A stretch of DNA of 64,000 nt from contig UEIF01000004.1 of NCBI GenBank assembly GCA_900468805.1, forward strand, positions 19,490 to 83,489, read 5' to 3'. Both the position numbers and the translations under genes were made by a program. The notes beneath the pieces are model-generated. The model made no database searches, had not been told where the DNA came from, and saw nothing but the letters and a program-made list of their open reading frames with translations. The DNA comes from Hyphomicrobiales bacterium (GTDB lineage: Bacteria; Pseudomonadota; Alphaproteobacteria; Rhizobiales; Rhizobiaceae). Numbering within the stretch: the first letter of the stretch is position 1; every line of letters begins with the position of its first letter. Shown here piece by piece: positions 1 through 7,133 of this stretch.

Positions 1-18
1 TTTGCTGGAATTGCTTTA
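1..18. repeat. Truncated copy of a palindromic intergenic repeat (family A)
   Basis: The first 18 bases match the right-hand end (TTTTGCTGGAATT) of the repeats at 3082-3130 and 50243-50330. The rest lies outside the window. It abuts the stop codon of the PilZ gene, as the other two copies abut gene 3' ends. Confidence 0.6.
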
Positions 19-627
19 GAGAAATTCGCGCAGTGTTTCGCGCGACTGGACCGAAAGGAACTCGATCGCAACACCTTCCGAGAAGTGGCGAACGACGCGG
101 CCGCGCATGTTGCCCAGACGAGCAGGCGTGCCGAGCGGCGGGCGCACTTCGCAATCGACGGCAGCGCCCGAAAGTGAAAGGTCCATGATGCGGCAGGTAT
201 AGCGCGTGCCGTCATCGAGGGTGAGATCGGTCTTGGTTTCGCGCGGGGTCAGACGATCATGACGGCGATCTTCCGGCAGGCCGAGCTCGTGTTTGTTGGC
301 GAGCCAGGTGAGCTGAGCCGCGAGCTTCTCGCGCTTACGCTCGGTGGCGTTGATCGACATGGTGAAACCACGCATATCGACCGTCTGCACATGGCCTTCG
401 ACGCGGCCGAGATGATCGATATAGGCAACGACACGCTCATTGGCCCGCGGGCGACCGGCACAGGTGACATACATGTCGCCGGGCGACATATCGATCACCG
501 TGCACTCGAATTCTTCGTAATTCGCAAGCATCAGGCGGCCCTGCATATTGATGGGGACGCGCTGGAACACTCCCTGTTCAGGGCGCGGCGCAGGTCTGTG
601 CGTCTGAGCGGACTGGAACGAGTGCAT
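16..627 (-). CDS. Tandem PilZ-domain protein, putative c-di-GMP receptor
   Basis: This 203-residue cytoplasmic protein has two PilZ-like halves, roughly residues 20-95 and 118-200. The second half has both halves of the c-di-GMP signature: RRHDR (RxxxR) at about 121-125 and DLSLSG (DxSxxG) at about 149-154. The first half has only a degenerate form: no RxxxR, and DMSPGD in place of DxSxxG. PilZ proteins bind c-di-GMP and act on motility, polysaccharide synthesis or transcription; the target cannot be read from this sequence. I start at the ATG at 627, three bases inside a TTG, because it follows a purine-rich GAAGAAG. The next gene upstream on the same strand encodes a PAS protein, after a gap of about 120 bp. 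The PilZ assignment is firm; its partner is unknown. Confidence 0.85.
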   Translation of the reverse strand: MHSFQSAQTHRPAPRPEQGVFQRVPINMQGRLMLANYEEFECTVIDMSPGDMYVTCAGRPRANERVVAYIDHLGRVEGHVQTVDMRGFTMSINATERKREKLAAQLTWLANKHELGLPEDRRHDRLTPRETKTDLTLDDGTRYTCRIMDLSLSGAAVDCEVRPPLGTPARLGNMRGRVVRHFSEGVAIEFLSVQSRETLREFL

Positions 628-750
628 CAAAGGGCTTCTTCATGAAATTGCTAGGCCCAATCCTTACCCCCAATCCATTAACAGAAGGTTGTAGGAACCA
701 GCTGTCATATAACCCTAAAGTACTATGGGCGGCGACCCAAAATGGGGCAG

Positions 751-1368
751 TCAGCGGGCGGTTGCCCCGTGCAGGAAATGCGACATGGCGCGCAGCATGG
801 CCCGGCCGAAAGTGGGTTGTTTTTCGGTCGTGACTTCGACGGGGCGACGGGGCTCCATTTGTACCGCGCGGCCGAACTTGCCGTGCAGCAGGCGGCTGCG
901 GTCGAGGGCGAGAAGTTCCAGCGGCACGATTTCCAGCCAGCTTGCAACAACGGCAGGTGCGATGGCGCCGAGCAGCCGGTCGCAGCCGCCTTGCGGCGAA
1001 CGCAGCGGCATCATGATGATCTCGAAGGCAGCATGGTGGCCGGCGGTGCTGTAGCCCGTTGCGTTGAAAAGCGTCGGGATGGCGTGATCCATGACGCCTT
1101 TGGCCGTCCTTTCGATATCCTCGTGCTGGCCGTTGGCCCAGAGGGCGGAGAAACGCTCGCCGCGAAGATCGCGGCCGAAAAGATCGCAGATCTTGGTGCC
1201 GGCCAGGCGGAAACGAATATGCCGGTCCGCTTCTGTCTCCAGAATGAAGAGCCTCGACAGGAGGTGAGGGATCGCGCCGGGCTCGATCTGCGATTTCAGC
1301 GGAGCATCCTCTCCAACACGCAGAGCATTCCAGTAGTCGAAGATGTCGATCGTGGTTTGAAGGCGCAT
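751..1368 (-). CDS. PAS-domain protein (PF07310-type)
   Basis: This 205-residue protein resembles the alphaproteobacterial single-PAS family (PAS_5, PF07310). Family features seen are an N-terminal segment with YWNALR at about 12-17, an RHIRFRLAGTKICDLFGRDL stretch in the first half and a hydrophobic PAS-like core, followed by a basic tail. There is no kinase, GGDEF, EAL or helix-turn-helix domain, so it is a stand-alone sensor or adaptor. It is transcribed in the same direction as the PilZ gene, after which the two could work in one signalling path; that link is inference only. The start ATG at 1368 follows GAGACAG. Ligand and partner are unknown. Confidence 0.75.
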   Translation of the reverse strand: MRLQTTIDIFDYWNALRVGEDAPLKSQIEPGAIPHLLSRLFILETEADRHIRFRLAGTKICDLFGRDLRGERFSALWANGQHEDIERTAKGVMDHAIPTLFNATGYSTAGHHAAFEIIMMPLRSPQGGCDRLLGAIAPAVVASWLEIVPLELLALDRSRLLHGKFGRAVQMEPRRPVEVTTEKQPTFGRAMLRAMSHFLHGATAR

Positions 1369-1561
1369 GACGCTGTCTCATTTCGGTTCATTGGCGGGCG
1401 ATTTTCGCCCCTTCACCTTCTACCTTGCGGATTTCATGCCAAATCCGGGGAGTTAAGGTTAAAAAAGGGTTTCACTTGAGCTCGGGCCCCTGTCATGAGA
1501 CCGTCTCTCCATCACTTCGAACAGTGAAGTTCTGCACAAGACTGCCAGGGCAGGGATCATC

Positions 1562-1656
1562 AGAGCGTCGCTCGCCCATTCGGGCGAACAAAGGACGCTC
1601 TACTCTTTGAGTACGCATCAGGCTTTCCTAAAATCGATTTCGATTTTCGGGCCGAT
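1562..1656 (+). repeat. Mosaic intergenic repeat, family B, copy 1
   Basis: This copy matches 39727-39821 in the opposite orientation. Shared landmarks, in order, are a GAGCGT-like start, a six base-pair hairpin (TCGCCC 1572-1577 with GGGCGA 1582-1587), GACGCTCTA, a TTTGA element, GCATCAGGCTTTCC, then AAAATCGATTTCGATTTTCGG. Elements with this order are familiar from Rhizobium intergenic mosaic repeats. Confidence 0.7.
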
Positions 1657-1676
1657 GGTTGGGAATGCTCAGGCAA

Positions 1677-1708
1677 GCCGTCCGGCCATACCGGACGGCT
1701 TTTTTTTT
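1677..1708 (+). terminator. Rho-independent terminator
   Basis: A perfect nine base-pair stem (GCCGTCCGG 1677-1685, CCGGACGGC 1691-1699) has a five-base loop and is followed by nine T residues (1700-1708). It is the strongest intrinsic terminator in the window, yet no protein gene lies just upstream on this strand. Confidence 0.85.
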
Positions 1709-1756
1709 GAAGCCGGCTCCTGTATGGCTGAGACCTCAAAACGAGGCGACAAAAGC

Positions 1757-2536
1757 ATGAATGAACAGACGTCCGGGCCCGACCAGGCATTCCAGCCTTC
1801 ACAGCCCGAACCGCCGGCCCGCCCGCCGCGTCAGCCGGTTTTCAATCTTCCGCCGGCATTGCTCGCCACGCTGCTGCTTCTGATCCTGATCTATGCCGTG
1901 CAATCACTTCTGCCGGTCGATTGGTTCAACTGGTTTCTGTTCAGCTTCGGCTTCATTCCGCTGCGTTATGCCGTTTCACTCGCAGAGCAGGGGCCGCAGC
2001 TCTATTGGACGCCCGTCACCTATTCGCTGCTGCATGGAAGCGTCGAGCATATCGTCTTCAACGGGCTATGGCTGATGGCCTTCGGCGCGCCGGTCCTACG
2101 CCGCATCGGCACGGCACGATACATCATCTTCTGGATTCTTTCTTCTGTCGCCTCGGCTGCGCTGCACACGGCGCTGAACTGGGGCAGCGAAGCGCTGCTT
2201 ATCGGCGCGTCCGGCGTTGTCTCCGGTCTGATGGGCGCTGCCTGTCGCTTTGCCTTCCCCTCCGGGCGGCAGATGTTCGGCCCGGCGCATCTCAATCCGC
2301 GCCTGTCTATAGTGCAGGCGGTTCGGAGCCGCACCGTGGTCATGTTCATGCTTTTCTGGCTGGTCGGCAATGCGCTGATCGCCATCGGCATTCCGCTTGT
2401 CGGCGACGGCAGCCAGGAAATCGCCTGGGATGCGCATATCGGCGGTTTCGTCTTCGGCTTTTTCCTCTTTGCTCTGTTCGACCGAAAACTGCCGCAGGAA
2501 CCCGTGCCGACTCCTGACGACGAGTTGCAATCCTGA
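1757..2536 (+). CDS. Rhomboid family intramembrane serine protease
   Basis: This is a membrane protease of 259 residues. A Pro-rich cytoplasmic N terminus of about 30 residues precedes several membrane helices. The rhomboid dyad is visible: Ser152 in GASG (150-153) and His227 in DAHIGG. The His98 and Asn102 that usually form the oxyanion pocket are in EHIVFNGLW. Rhomboids cleave membrane proteins within or near the bilayer; the substrate is unknown. The frame is open back to 1607, but the terminator at 1677-1708 lies inside that extension. The ATG at 1757 has a GAGGCG upstream and gives a normal N terminus, so I chose it; 1724 is an alternative. The CBS gene follows 99 bp downstream. Confidence 0.88.
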   Translation: MNEQTSGPDQAFQPSQPEPPARPPRQPVFNLPPALLATLLLLILIYAVQSLLPVDWFNWFLFSFGFIPLRYAVSLAEQGPQLYWTPVTYSLLHGSVEHIVFNGLWLMAFGAPVLRRIGTARYIIFWILSSVASAALHTALNWGSEALLIGASGVVSGLMGAACRFAFPSGRQMFGPAHLNPRLSIVQAVRSRTVVMFMLFWLVGNALIAIGIPLVGDGSQEIAWDAHIGGFVFGFFLFALFDRKLPQEPVPTPDDELQS

Positions 2537-2635
2537 GCCAAGCAGTGCACCATTGACCAATCCGCGATGGGAGGAGAGACCACCGCGGAGCCTGTGTTCC
2601 CGACAAGTGTTTCACTTTCGCCATAGGAGGTCCAA

Positions 2636-3070
2636 ATGGCCAGTTCCGTCAAAGCAATACTCGATCTGAAGGGTCGGGACGTCGTCACAACCGGGCCGAA
2701 TACCACGGTTTCGGAAGCGGCTCAGATTCTCAGCAAGAAGAAGATCGGCGCGATCGTCGTCGTCGGCATGGAGAACAAGATTTCCGGCATGTTCACCGAG
2801 CGCGATCTCGTGCATGTCATCGCAAAGGCCGGCAAGGACGGGCTCGACCAGACGCTTTCTTCCGTCATGACCTCGAAGGTCTTCCGCTGCAACGAGCAGA
2901 CCTCGGTTAACGAGCTCATGGAGTTGATGACCAGCAAGCGTTTCCGCCATATTCCGGTCGAGGCTAACGGCAAGCTCGCCGGCATCATCTCGATCGGTGA
3001 CGTCGTGAAGTCGCGCATCGCCGAGGTCGAGCGCGAGGCCGAAGAGATCAAGGCCTATATTGCAAGCTAG
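2636..3070 (+). CDS. Protein with two CBS domains
   Basis: This soluble protein of 144 residues consists of a CBS pair and little else. The first CBS runs from about residue 8 to 65 (GAIVVVGMENKISGMFTERD) and the second from about 75 to 135 (FRHIPVEANGKLAGIISIGD). CBS pairs bind adenosyl ligands such as AMP, ATP or NADH and sense energy state, often by regulating another protein. This stand-alone form is common in alphaproteobacteria and its partner is not known. The ATG follows a consensus AGGAGG at about 2626. It ends in a T-rich stretch and a family A repeat, facing the convergent patatin gene. Confidence 0.9.
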   Translation: MASSVKAILDLKGRDVVTTGPNTTVSEAAQILSKKKIGAIVVVGMENKISGMFTERDLVHVIAKAGKDGLDQTLSSVMTSKVFRCNEQTSVNELMELMTSKRFRHIPVEANGKLAGIISIGDVVKSRIAEVEREAEEIKAYIAS

Positions 3071-3081
3071 GCTCTTTTTTC

Positions 3082-3130
3082 GAGCAATTCCCGACGCAAA
3101 ACCGCGGCATACTTTTGCTGGAATTTCTTC
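3082..3130. repeat. Palindromic intergenic repeat, family A, copy 2
   Basis: Nested inverted arms are AATTCC (3086-3091) with GGAATT (3120-3125) and GCAAAA (3096-3101) with TTTTGC (3113-3118). The same core occurs at 50298-50326. The element lies between the convergent CBS and patatin genes. A folded transcript could act as a 3' end for either. Confidence 0.75.
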
Positions 3131-3145
3131 GGGTAACGCTCTGCA

Positions 3146-4114
3146 TCAGGGGTGCCTGGCGTAGAGTTCCTGCATCCGCTGCAACTCGGGTAGCCTTACC
3201 CGGGCTTCCTCATAGCCACGTTCGATGGCTTCCCCTGCACGATGGAACTCCGACAGACCGATGTCCGACAGGCGCGGCTGTAGCGAAATGTCAGGCGGAT
3301 CGCCGGCAAGGCGGGCGCGGGCGATGCGATCCTGAATGATGTTGAAAGCCTGCACCATGACGCCGGTCATGCCCATCCTTGCGGCGTAGGGCGCATTCCT
3401 CTGCTGCTGCACTTCGGCAGGCGAGAGGCTGGCATTGTGGCGGACGACGGCGGAGCGGCCGTAGAGATCATAGTTGAGGTTGACGGCGACGACGAGCGGC
3501 TGCTCGTAGCTGCGGCAGACGGAAACCGGCACGGGATTGACGAGCGCGCCATCGACCAATGTGCGGTTATTGCTGCGCACCGGCTCGAAAATGCCGGGCA
3601 GGGCATAGGAGGCGCGGATCGCCGTGATCAGCGAGCCATTGGCGATCCAGACTTCGTGGCCGGTATTGACCTCGGCTGCGACTGCGACAAAGGGCCGGTC
3701 GAGATCCTCGATCGTCAGGCCTTCCAGATGCTCCTGCATGCGCTTGGTCAGCCGCATACCGCCGAAGAGGCCGGAGCCGCCGATCGTCAGATCGAGCAGG
3801 CTTGCAATGCGGCGCATAGTGAGCGAACGAGCGAAGTTCTCCAGTTCGTCTAGCTTCCCGGCGAGATAGCAGCCGCCGACGAGCGCGCCGATCGATGTGC
3901 CGGCGATCATGCCGATCTCGATGCCGGCCTCGTCGAGCGCACGGAGCACGCCGATATGCGCCCAGCCACGGGCAGCACCGCCGCCAAGCGCCAAAGCGAG
4001 CTTTGCTTTCTTTTCGGATAAGGATTGAACTGGGGGAATTGTCGTATCCTGAAGCGCTACCGTGCCGGAACTTCCGCCCTCGGCGCTTTGACGATGCATA
4101 TTCCAGCCCAGCAT
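3146..4114 (-). CDS. Patatin-like phospholipase (RssA-type)
   Basis: This predicted Ser-Asp lipid acyl hydrolase has 322 residues. All patatin signatures are present: the glycine-rich oxyanion loop GGGAARG (44-50), the nucleophile elbow GTSIG (72-76, Ser74) and the catalytic Asp in DGA (188-190). There is no signal peptide, so it is probably cytoplasmic or membrane-associated. The frame is open to 4204, but the ATG at 4114 has an excellent GGAGGGAGG six bases upstream and was chosen. It lies downstream of hisI on the same strand after a 116 bp gap. The substrate is unknown; bacterial relatives act on phospholipids or lysophospholipids. Confidence 0.88.
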   Translation of the reverse strand: MLGWNMHRQSAEGGSSGTVALQDTTIPPVQSLSEKKAKLALALGGGAARGWAHIGVLRALDEAGIEIGMIAGTSIGALVGGCYLAGKLDELENFARSLTMRRIASLLDLTIGGSGLFGGMRLTKRMQEHLEGLTIEDLDRPFVAVAAEVNTGHEVWIANGSLITAIRASYALPGIFEPVRSNNRTLVDGALVNPVPVSVCRSYEQPLVVAVNLNYDLYGRSAVVRHNASLSPAEVQQQRNAPYAARMGMTGVMVQAFNIIQDRIARARLAGDPPDISLQPRLSDIGLSEFHRAGEAIERGYEEARVRLPELQRMQELYARHP

Positions 4115-4230
4115 GGCGTCCCTCCCTCCAGGCAGAACACTCGGGTTTCTATTAGCCGCCCCGAACCCTTTCCAAATTGTATATAGAGGCGACTTGCGTC
4201 GCAATAAGGGGCAGGTGGCCGGGATCTAGC

Positions 4231-4683
4231 CTATTTTGCGTAAACATCCTTCGGATCGAAATGCAGATCGTCATCGACGATGGTCAGAACAGGCTTTCCA
4301 TCTTCCAGGGTGACGGTGCGGTAGAAGCAGGAGCGGCGGCCGGTATGGCAAGTGGCGTCGTGGCCGGCGACCTCGACCTTCAGCCAGATGGCGTCCTGAT
4401 CGCAGTCTGTGCGGATTTCCCTGACGGTCTGGAGATTGCCCGAGGTCTCGCCCTTCTTCCAGAGTTTGCCGCGCGAGCGGCTGAAATAGTGGGCGAAGCC
4501 GGTCTGGATGGTCAGCGCCAGGGCCTGCGCATTCATATGGGCGACCATCAGGAGTTCGCCGTCACCGGCATCGGTGACGATGGCCGTGATCAGGCCGCGA
4601 TCATCGAAGCGTGGCGTGAAATCGCCAGCATCCTCCAGCTCGGATTTGTCTTCCGACGGCTGATTGAAAATCAGTTCACTCAT
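4231..4683 (-). CDS. hisI: Phosphoribosyl-AMP cyclohydrolase
   Basis: HisI opens the adenine ring of phosphoribosyl-AMP, the third step of histidine synthesis. It is a cytoplasmic Mg/Zn enzyme of 150 residues, normal for the stand-alone form. The metal-binding signatures are visible: the aspartate-rich DCDQDA and the zinc cysteines in [10 protein letters not shown], with an earlier [16 protein letters not shown] segment. No HisE domain is fused. It sits 25 bp downstream of folE and is probably co-transcribed with it, away from the other his genes. This is as expected for rhizobia, where his genes are scattered. Confidence 0.95.
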   Translation of the reverse strand: MSELIFNQPSEDKSELEDAGDFTPRFDDRGLITAIVTDAGDGELLMVAHMNAQALALTIQTGFAHYFSRSRGKLWKKGETSGNLQTVREIRTDCDQDAIWLKVEVAGHDATCHTGRRSCFYRTVTLEDGKPVLTIVDDDLHFDPKDVYAK

Positions 4684-4708
4684 CGCGGCCCTCCTGAGGG
4701 AGCCGGTA

Positions 4709-5323
4709 TCAGCGGCCCCGCACCATTGTCATGAATCGAACCTGATCGGCCGGTTCAGTCTTGAACGTTCCTGTAAAGGTTGTCGTCAATGTGGTCGAGC
4801 CCTGCTTCTGAACGCCGCGCATGGCCATGCACATATGTTCGGCCTCGATCATGACGGCGACACCGCGCGGGCGCAGCGTTTCGTCGATGGCCTTGGCGAT
4901 CTGTGAGGTCATCGTTTCCTGCGTCTGCAGGCGGCGACCGTAGATTTCGACGGTGCGGGCGATCTTGGAGAGGCCGAGAACCCTTCCGTCAGGCATATAG
5001 GCGACATGCGCCTTGCCGATGATCGGCACCATGTGGTGTTCGCAGTGAGAGAAGAAGGGAATGTCCTTCACCAGCACCATGTCGTCATAACCGGCGACCT
5101 CCTCGAAGGTACGGCCGAGCACGTCTTCCGGGCTCATCTCGTACCCCGCGAAGAGCTCGCGATAGGACTTGGCGACGCGGGCAGGCGTATCCAGCAGGCC
5201 CTCACGTGCCGGATCGTCACCAGCCCAGCGCAACAGGACACGAACGGCGTCCTCGGCCTCCTGCTGGGAAGGGCGATCGGATTCACGGGTGGTATGCGGA
5301 AAATTCTTGACGATGGCGTCCAT
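4709..5323 (-). CDS. folE: GTP cyclohydrolase I
   Basis: FolE converts GTP to dihydroneopterin triphosphate, the first step of folate synthesis. The protein has 204 residues. The zinc ligands are Cys94 and His97 in FFSHCEHHM and Cys165 in [13 protein letters not shown] and LGLSKIAR are family core segments. This is the classical type I fold. The frame stays open to 5509, but the ATG at 5323 has an AGGAGA nine bases upstream and gives the usual rhizobial N terminus [11 protein letters not shown] hairpin (5339-5355) sits directly upstream of that ribosome-binding site. hisI follows after 25 bp. Confidence 0.95.
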   Translation of the reverse strand: MDAIVKNFPHTTRESDRPSQQEAEDAVRVLLRWAGDDPAREGLLDTPARVAKSYRELFAGYEMSPEDVLGRTFEEVAGYDDMVLVKDIPFFSHCEHHMVPIIGKAHVAYMPDGRVLGLSKIARTVEIYGRRLQTQETMTSQIAKAIDETLRPRGVAVMIEAEHMCMAMRGVQKQGSTTLTTTFTGTFKTEPADQVRFMTMVRGR

Positions 5324-5338
5324 ATTCAATGGTCTCCT

Positions 5339-5355
5339 GGTCCGCAACGCGGACC
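5339..5355 (-). promoter_or_regulatory. Hairpin just upstream of the folE ribosome-binding site
   Basis: GGTCCGC and GCGGACC pair perfectly over seven bases with a three-base loop. The stem ends two or three bases before the AGGAGA used by folE. It could affect ribosome access. No known riboswitch class was recognised. Confidence 0.4.
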
Positions 5356-5511
5356 GCAATCGGACTAGCCACTGGTATCCCAAGCGGGAATTCTTGCACC
5401 TTTGGCAGGCTCCGGGGCTTTCCAGGCTCGCTTTCTCGAACCCTTCCGGCACGGTTTCCCAATCAAACTCATTCGAGGCCATTGCATTTCGATGGCCCTC
5501 GAACGACATAC

Positions 5512-5540
5512 ATATAGTAAGACGACCCGGCTATGTAAGT
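5512..5540 (-). promoter_or_regulatory. Candidate folE promoter
   Basis: On the minus strand an exact CTATAT lies 17 bases after a weak CTTAC-type -35. This resembles the alphaproteobacterial housekeeping consensus CTTGAC-N17-CTATAT. It implies a leader of about 180 bases before folE. The -35 match is poor. Confidence 0.35.
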
Positions 5541-5630
5541 ACGTTGTCGTTTGACTGTGTGTTTTTTGTTTACACGACAATCACATAGGAATTAGCGTCG
5601 ATTTTAGGCGTTTTTGGAGCCAAATCCGTC

Positions 5631-6077
5631 ATGGACGACATCTATAACAGCAAAATCCTCGAATTTGCCGGCAATATTTCCCTGACCGGTATGCTTGACG
5701 ATGCGGATGCGAGCGCCCAGGCGCATTCCAGGCTCTGCGGTTCGAAAGTGCGCATCTGGCTGAAAATGGACGGCGATACGATCAGCGCCTTTTCGCATGA
5801 CGTGAAGGCCTGCGCGCTCGGCCAGGCTTCCTCCTCGATCATGGCCCGTCACGTCATCGGCGCGACATCAGGCGAAGTACGCAAGGCGCGCGAGGACATG
5901 CTCGCCATGCTGAAGGCGGATGGCGAGGGGCCGGATGGACGATTTGCCGACATGCGCTATCTTCTCCCCGTGAGAGAATACAAAGCGCGCCACGCCTCCA
6001 CCATGCTGACCTTTGATGCCGTCGTCGACGCGATCGGCCAGGTCGAGGCCAAGCGCGCCGAAGTCGTCGAGGCTTAA
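5631..6077 (+). CDS. IscU/SufU-like iron-sulfur scaffold with an altered third cysteine
   Basis: This 148-residue protein is of the NifU N-terminal family, which holds nascent Fe-S clusters on three Cys. Cys36 (RLCGSKV) and Cys61 (KACALGQASSS) are present. The position of the third Cys (usually KCA) reads KARHAS near residue 118-123, so the ligand appears to be His121 or is lost. It may be a degenerate or specialised scaffold, as often annotated in rhizobia. It is the first gene of a tight cluster, three bases before yidD. The ATG at 5631 directly follows the divergent folE leader region. Involvement in Fe-S assembly is by family only. Confidence 0.8.
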   Translation: MDDIYNSKILEFAGNISLTGMLDDADASAQAHSRLCGSKVRIWLKMDGDTISAFSHDVKACALGQASSSIMARHVIGATSGEVRKAREDMLAMLKADGEGPDGRFADMRYLLPVREYKARHASTMLTFDAVVDAIGQVEAKRAEVVEA

Positions 6078-6080
6078 GTT

Positions 6081-6482
6081 ATGTGCGAATTCTGCCTGCT
6101 GCGCGAGGAGGAAGACGATGGCGGTGCGGCTGCGCCGCAGCCTCGCGCTCAGCCACAGCAGAAATTTTCGCGCAATTACCGGGGCCTGTTCCGCAAGACC
6201 CCGGACCGACTTCTCGGCATGGGGCTGATCCGCCTCTATCAGCTGACACTGTCAGGCTTCGTCGGCAATGCCTGCCGGCACATTCCGACCTGTTCCGAAT
6301 ATGGTTATGAGGCCGTCGCCCGCCACGGGCTTTGGGCCGGCGGGTGGATGACGCTTTTCCGCGTCGGCCGATGCGGTCCGGGCGGCACGAGCGGACTCGA
6401 CCTCGTGCCTGACAACCTCGAATCCCGTTTCCGCTGGTTTACGCCCTGGCGCTATTTCGTGCTTGGGCGAAAGGAGGCATAA
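6081..6482 (+). CDS. yidD: Membrane protein insertion efficiency factor YidD
   Basis: YidD is a small membrane-associated protein that assists YidC-dependent insertion of inner membrane proteins. The family signature is clear: CRHIPTCSEYGYEA followed by RVGRCGPGG and DLVP. The protein has 133 residues, longer than the usual 70-100, because of a 45-residue N-terminal region that begins with CEFC, a possible metal-binding CxxC. It starts three bases after the IscU-like stop, so the genes are surely co-transcribed. The DUF1697 gene starts one base after its stop. In many bacteria yidD sits with rnpA and yidC, so this position is unusual outside alphaproteobacteria. Confidence 0.93.
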   Translation: MCEFCLLREEEDDGGAAAPQPRAQPQQKFSRNYRGLFRKTPDRLLGMGLIRLYQLTLSGFVGNACRHIPTCSEYGYEAVARHGLWAGGWMTLFRVGRCGPGGTSGLDLVPDNLESRFRWFTPWRYFVLGRKEA

Positions 6483-6483
6483 G

Positions 6484-7011
6484 GTGTGTACCTTCATCGC
6501 ACTGCTGCATAGCATCGTCCTGACCTCCGAGCGGCGCGTGATCATGGAGGATCTACGAAAGCTTGCTGAAGAGCTGGGTTATCGAGAACCGCGCACGCTG
6601 GTTTCCACCGGCAACCTCGTCTTCGAGGCGGACGGAATGCGGCCGCATGAAGTCGAAGAGCAGCTGGAAGAGGCCTTTGAAGAAAAGTTCGGCAAGCATG
6701 TCGATATCATCGTGCGGAGCGACTGCACCTGGATGGCGCTCTGCAGCGCCAACCCCTTCAAGGACGGCGTTGGCGATCAGGTGATCGTGCGTGTGAGCCG
6801 GCTGCCGATCGATCCGGAAAAGGTGGCGGCGCTGAAGCCGCTTCTTTCCGAGGGGCAGCGGATGGAACTGGTCGGCTGCGATCTGTGGATCGATTTCCAC
6901 GGCAAGCCTAGCGAGTCCAAGCTGCTTTCGGCGCTCAGCACCAAGCGCATGGGCGTGGGCACGATGCGCAATTGGAACACCGTGCGCGGCCTCTTCGAAA
7001 TGGTCGCCTAA
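6484..7011 (+). CDS. DUF1697 family protein
   Basis: This 175-residue cytoplasmic protein of unknown function matches the DUF1697 pattern: an N-terminal CTFIALLHSI, a MEDLRKLAEELGY helix, then VSTGNLVFEADG. The conserved C terminus has TMRNWNTV. I choose the GTG at 6484: it has AAGGAGG about five bases upstream and begins one base after yidD, whereas the upstream ATG at 6463 would overlap yidD. Family members have no established reaction. In this one the typical glycine-rich RGINVGG stretch is replaced by HSIVLTS, so it may be a diverged member. Confidence 0.78.
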   Translation: MCTFIALLHSIVLTSERRVIMEDLRKLAEELGYREPRTLVSTGNLVFEADGMRPHEVEEQLEEAFEEKFGKHVDIIVRSDCTWMALCSANPFKDGVGDQVIVRVSRLPIDPEKVAALKPLLSEGQRMELVGCDLWIDFHGKPSESKLLSALSTKRMGVGTMRNWNTVRGLFEMVA

Positions 7012-7133
7012 GCAGGCTTTTCCTTTACTACCACCGTAAATATCATTATCAGGCGGCAGCGCATCCGCGGCCGGATGACGCTTCCGTTTCAACCACCCGC
7101 ATTCGTTGGCGGGACTGGACAAGGAGAATTTAA

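Larger units (their letters stand above)
1369..1756. other. Intergenic region holding a mosaic repeat and a terminator
   Basis: This 388 bp stretch separates the divergent PAS and rhomboid genes. It contains a family B repeat (1562-1656) and a strong rho-independent terminator (1677-1708) pointing rightward. No convincing protein gene ends at that terminator. An unannotated small RNA starting somewhere after 1430 is therefore possible. The terminator also argues against extending the rhomboid gene upstream of about 1710. Confidence 0.5.
5324..5630. other. Divergent intergenic region between folE and the IscU-like gene
   Basis: This 307 bp region separates two divergent genes. It has a candidate leftward promoter (5512-5540), a hairpin before the folE ribosome-binding site (5339-5355), an imperfect inverted repeat (GAGGCCAT near 5475 with ATGGCCCTC near 5493), and inverted 7-mers TTGTCGT (5544-5550) and ACGACAA (5574-5580) around a T-rich stretch. 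The folE frame is open through much of it but I treat it as non-coding. Confidence 0.5.
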
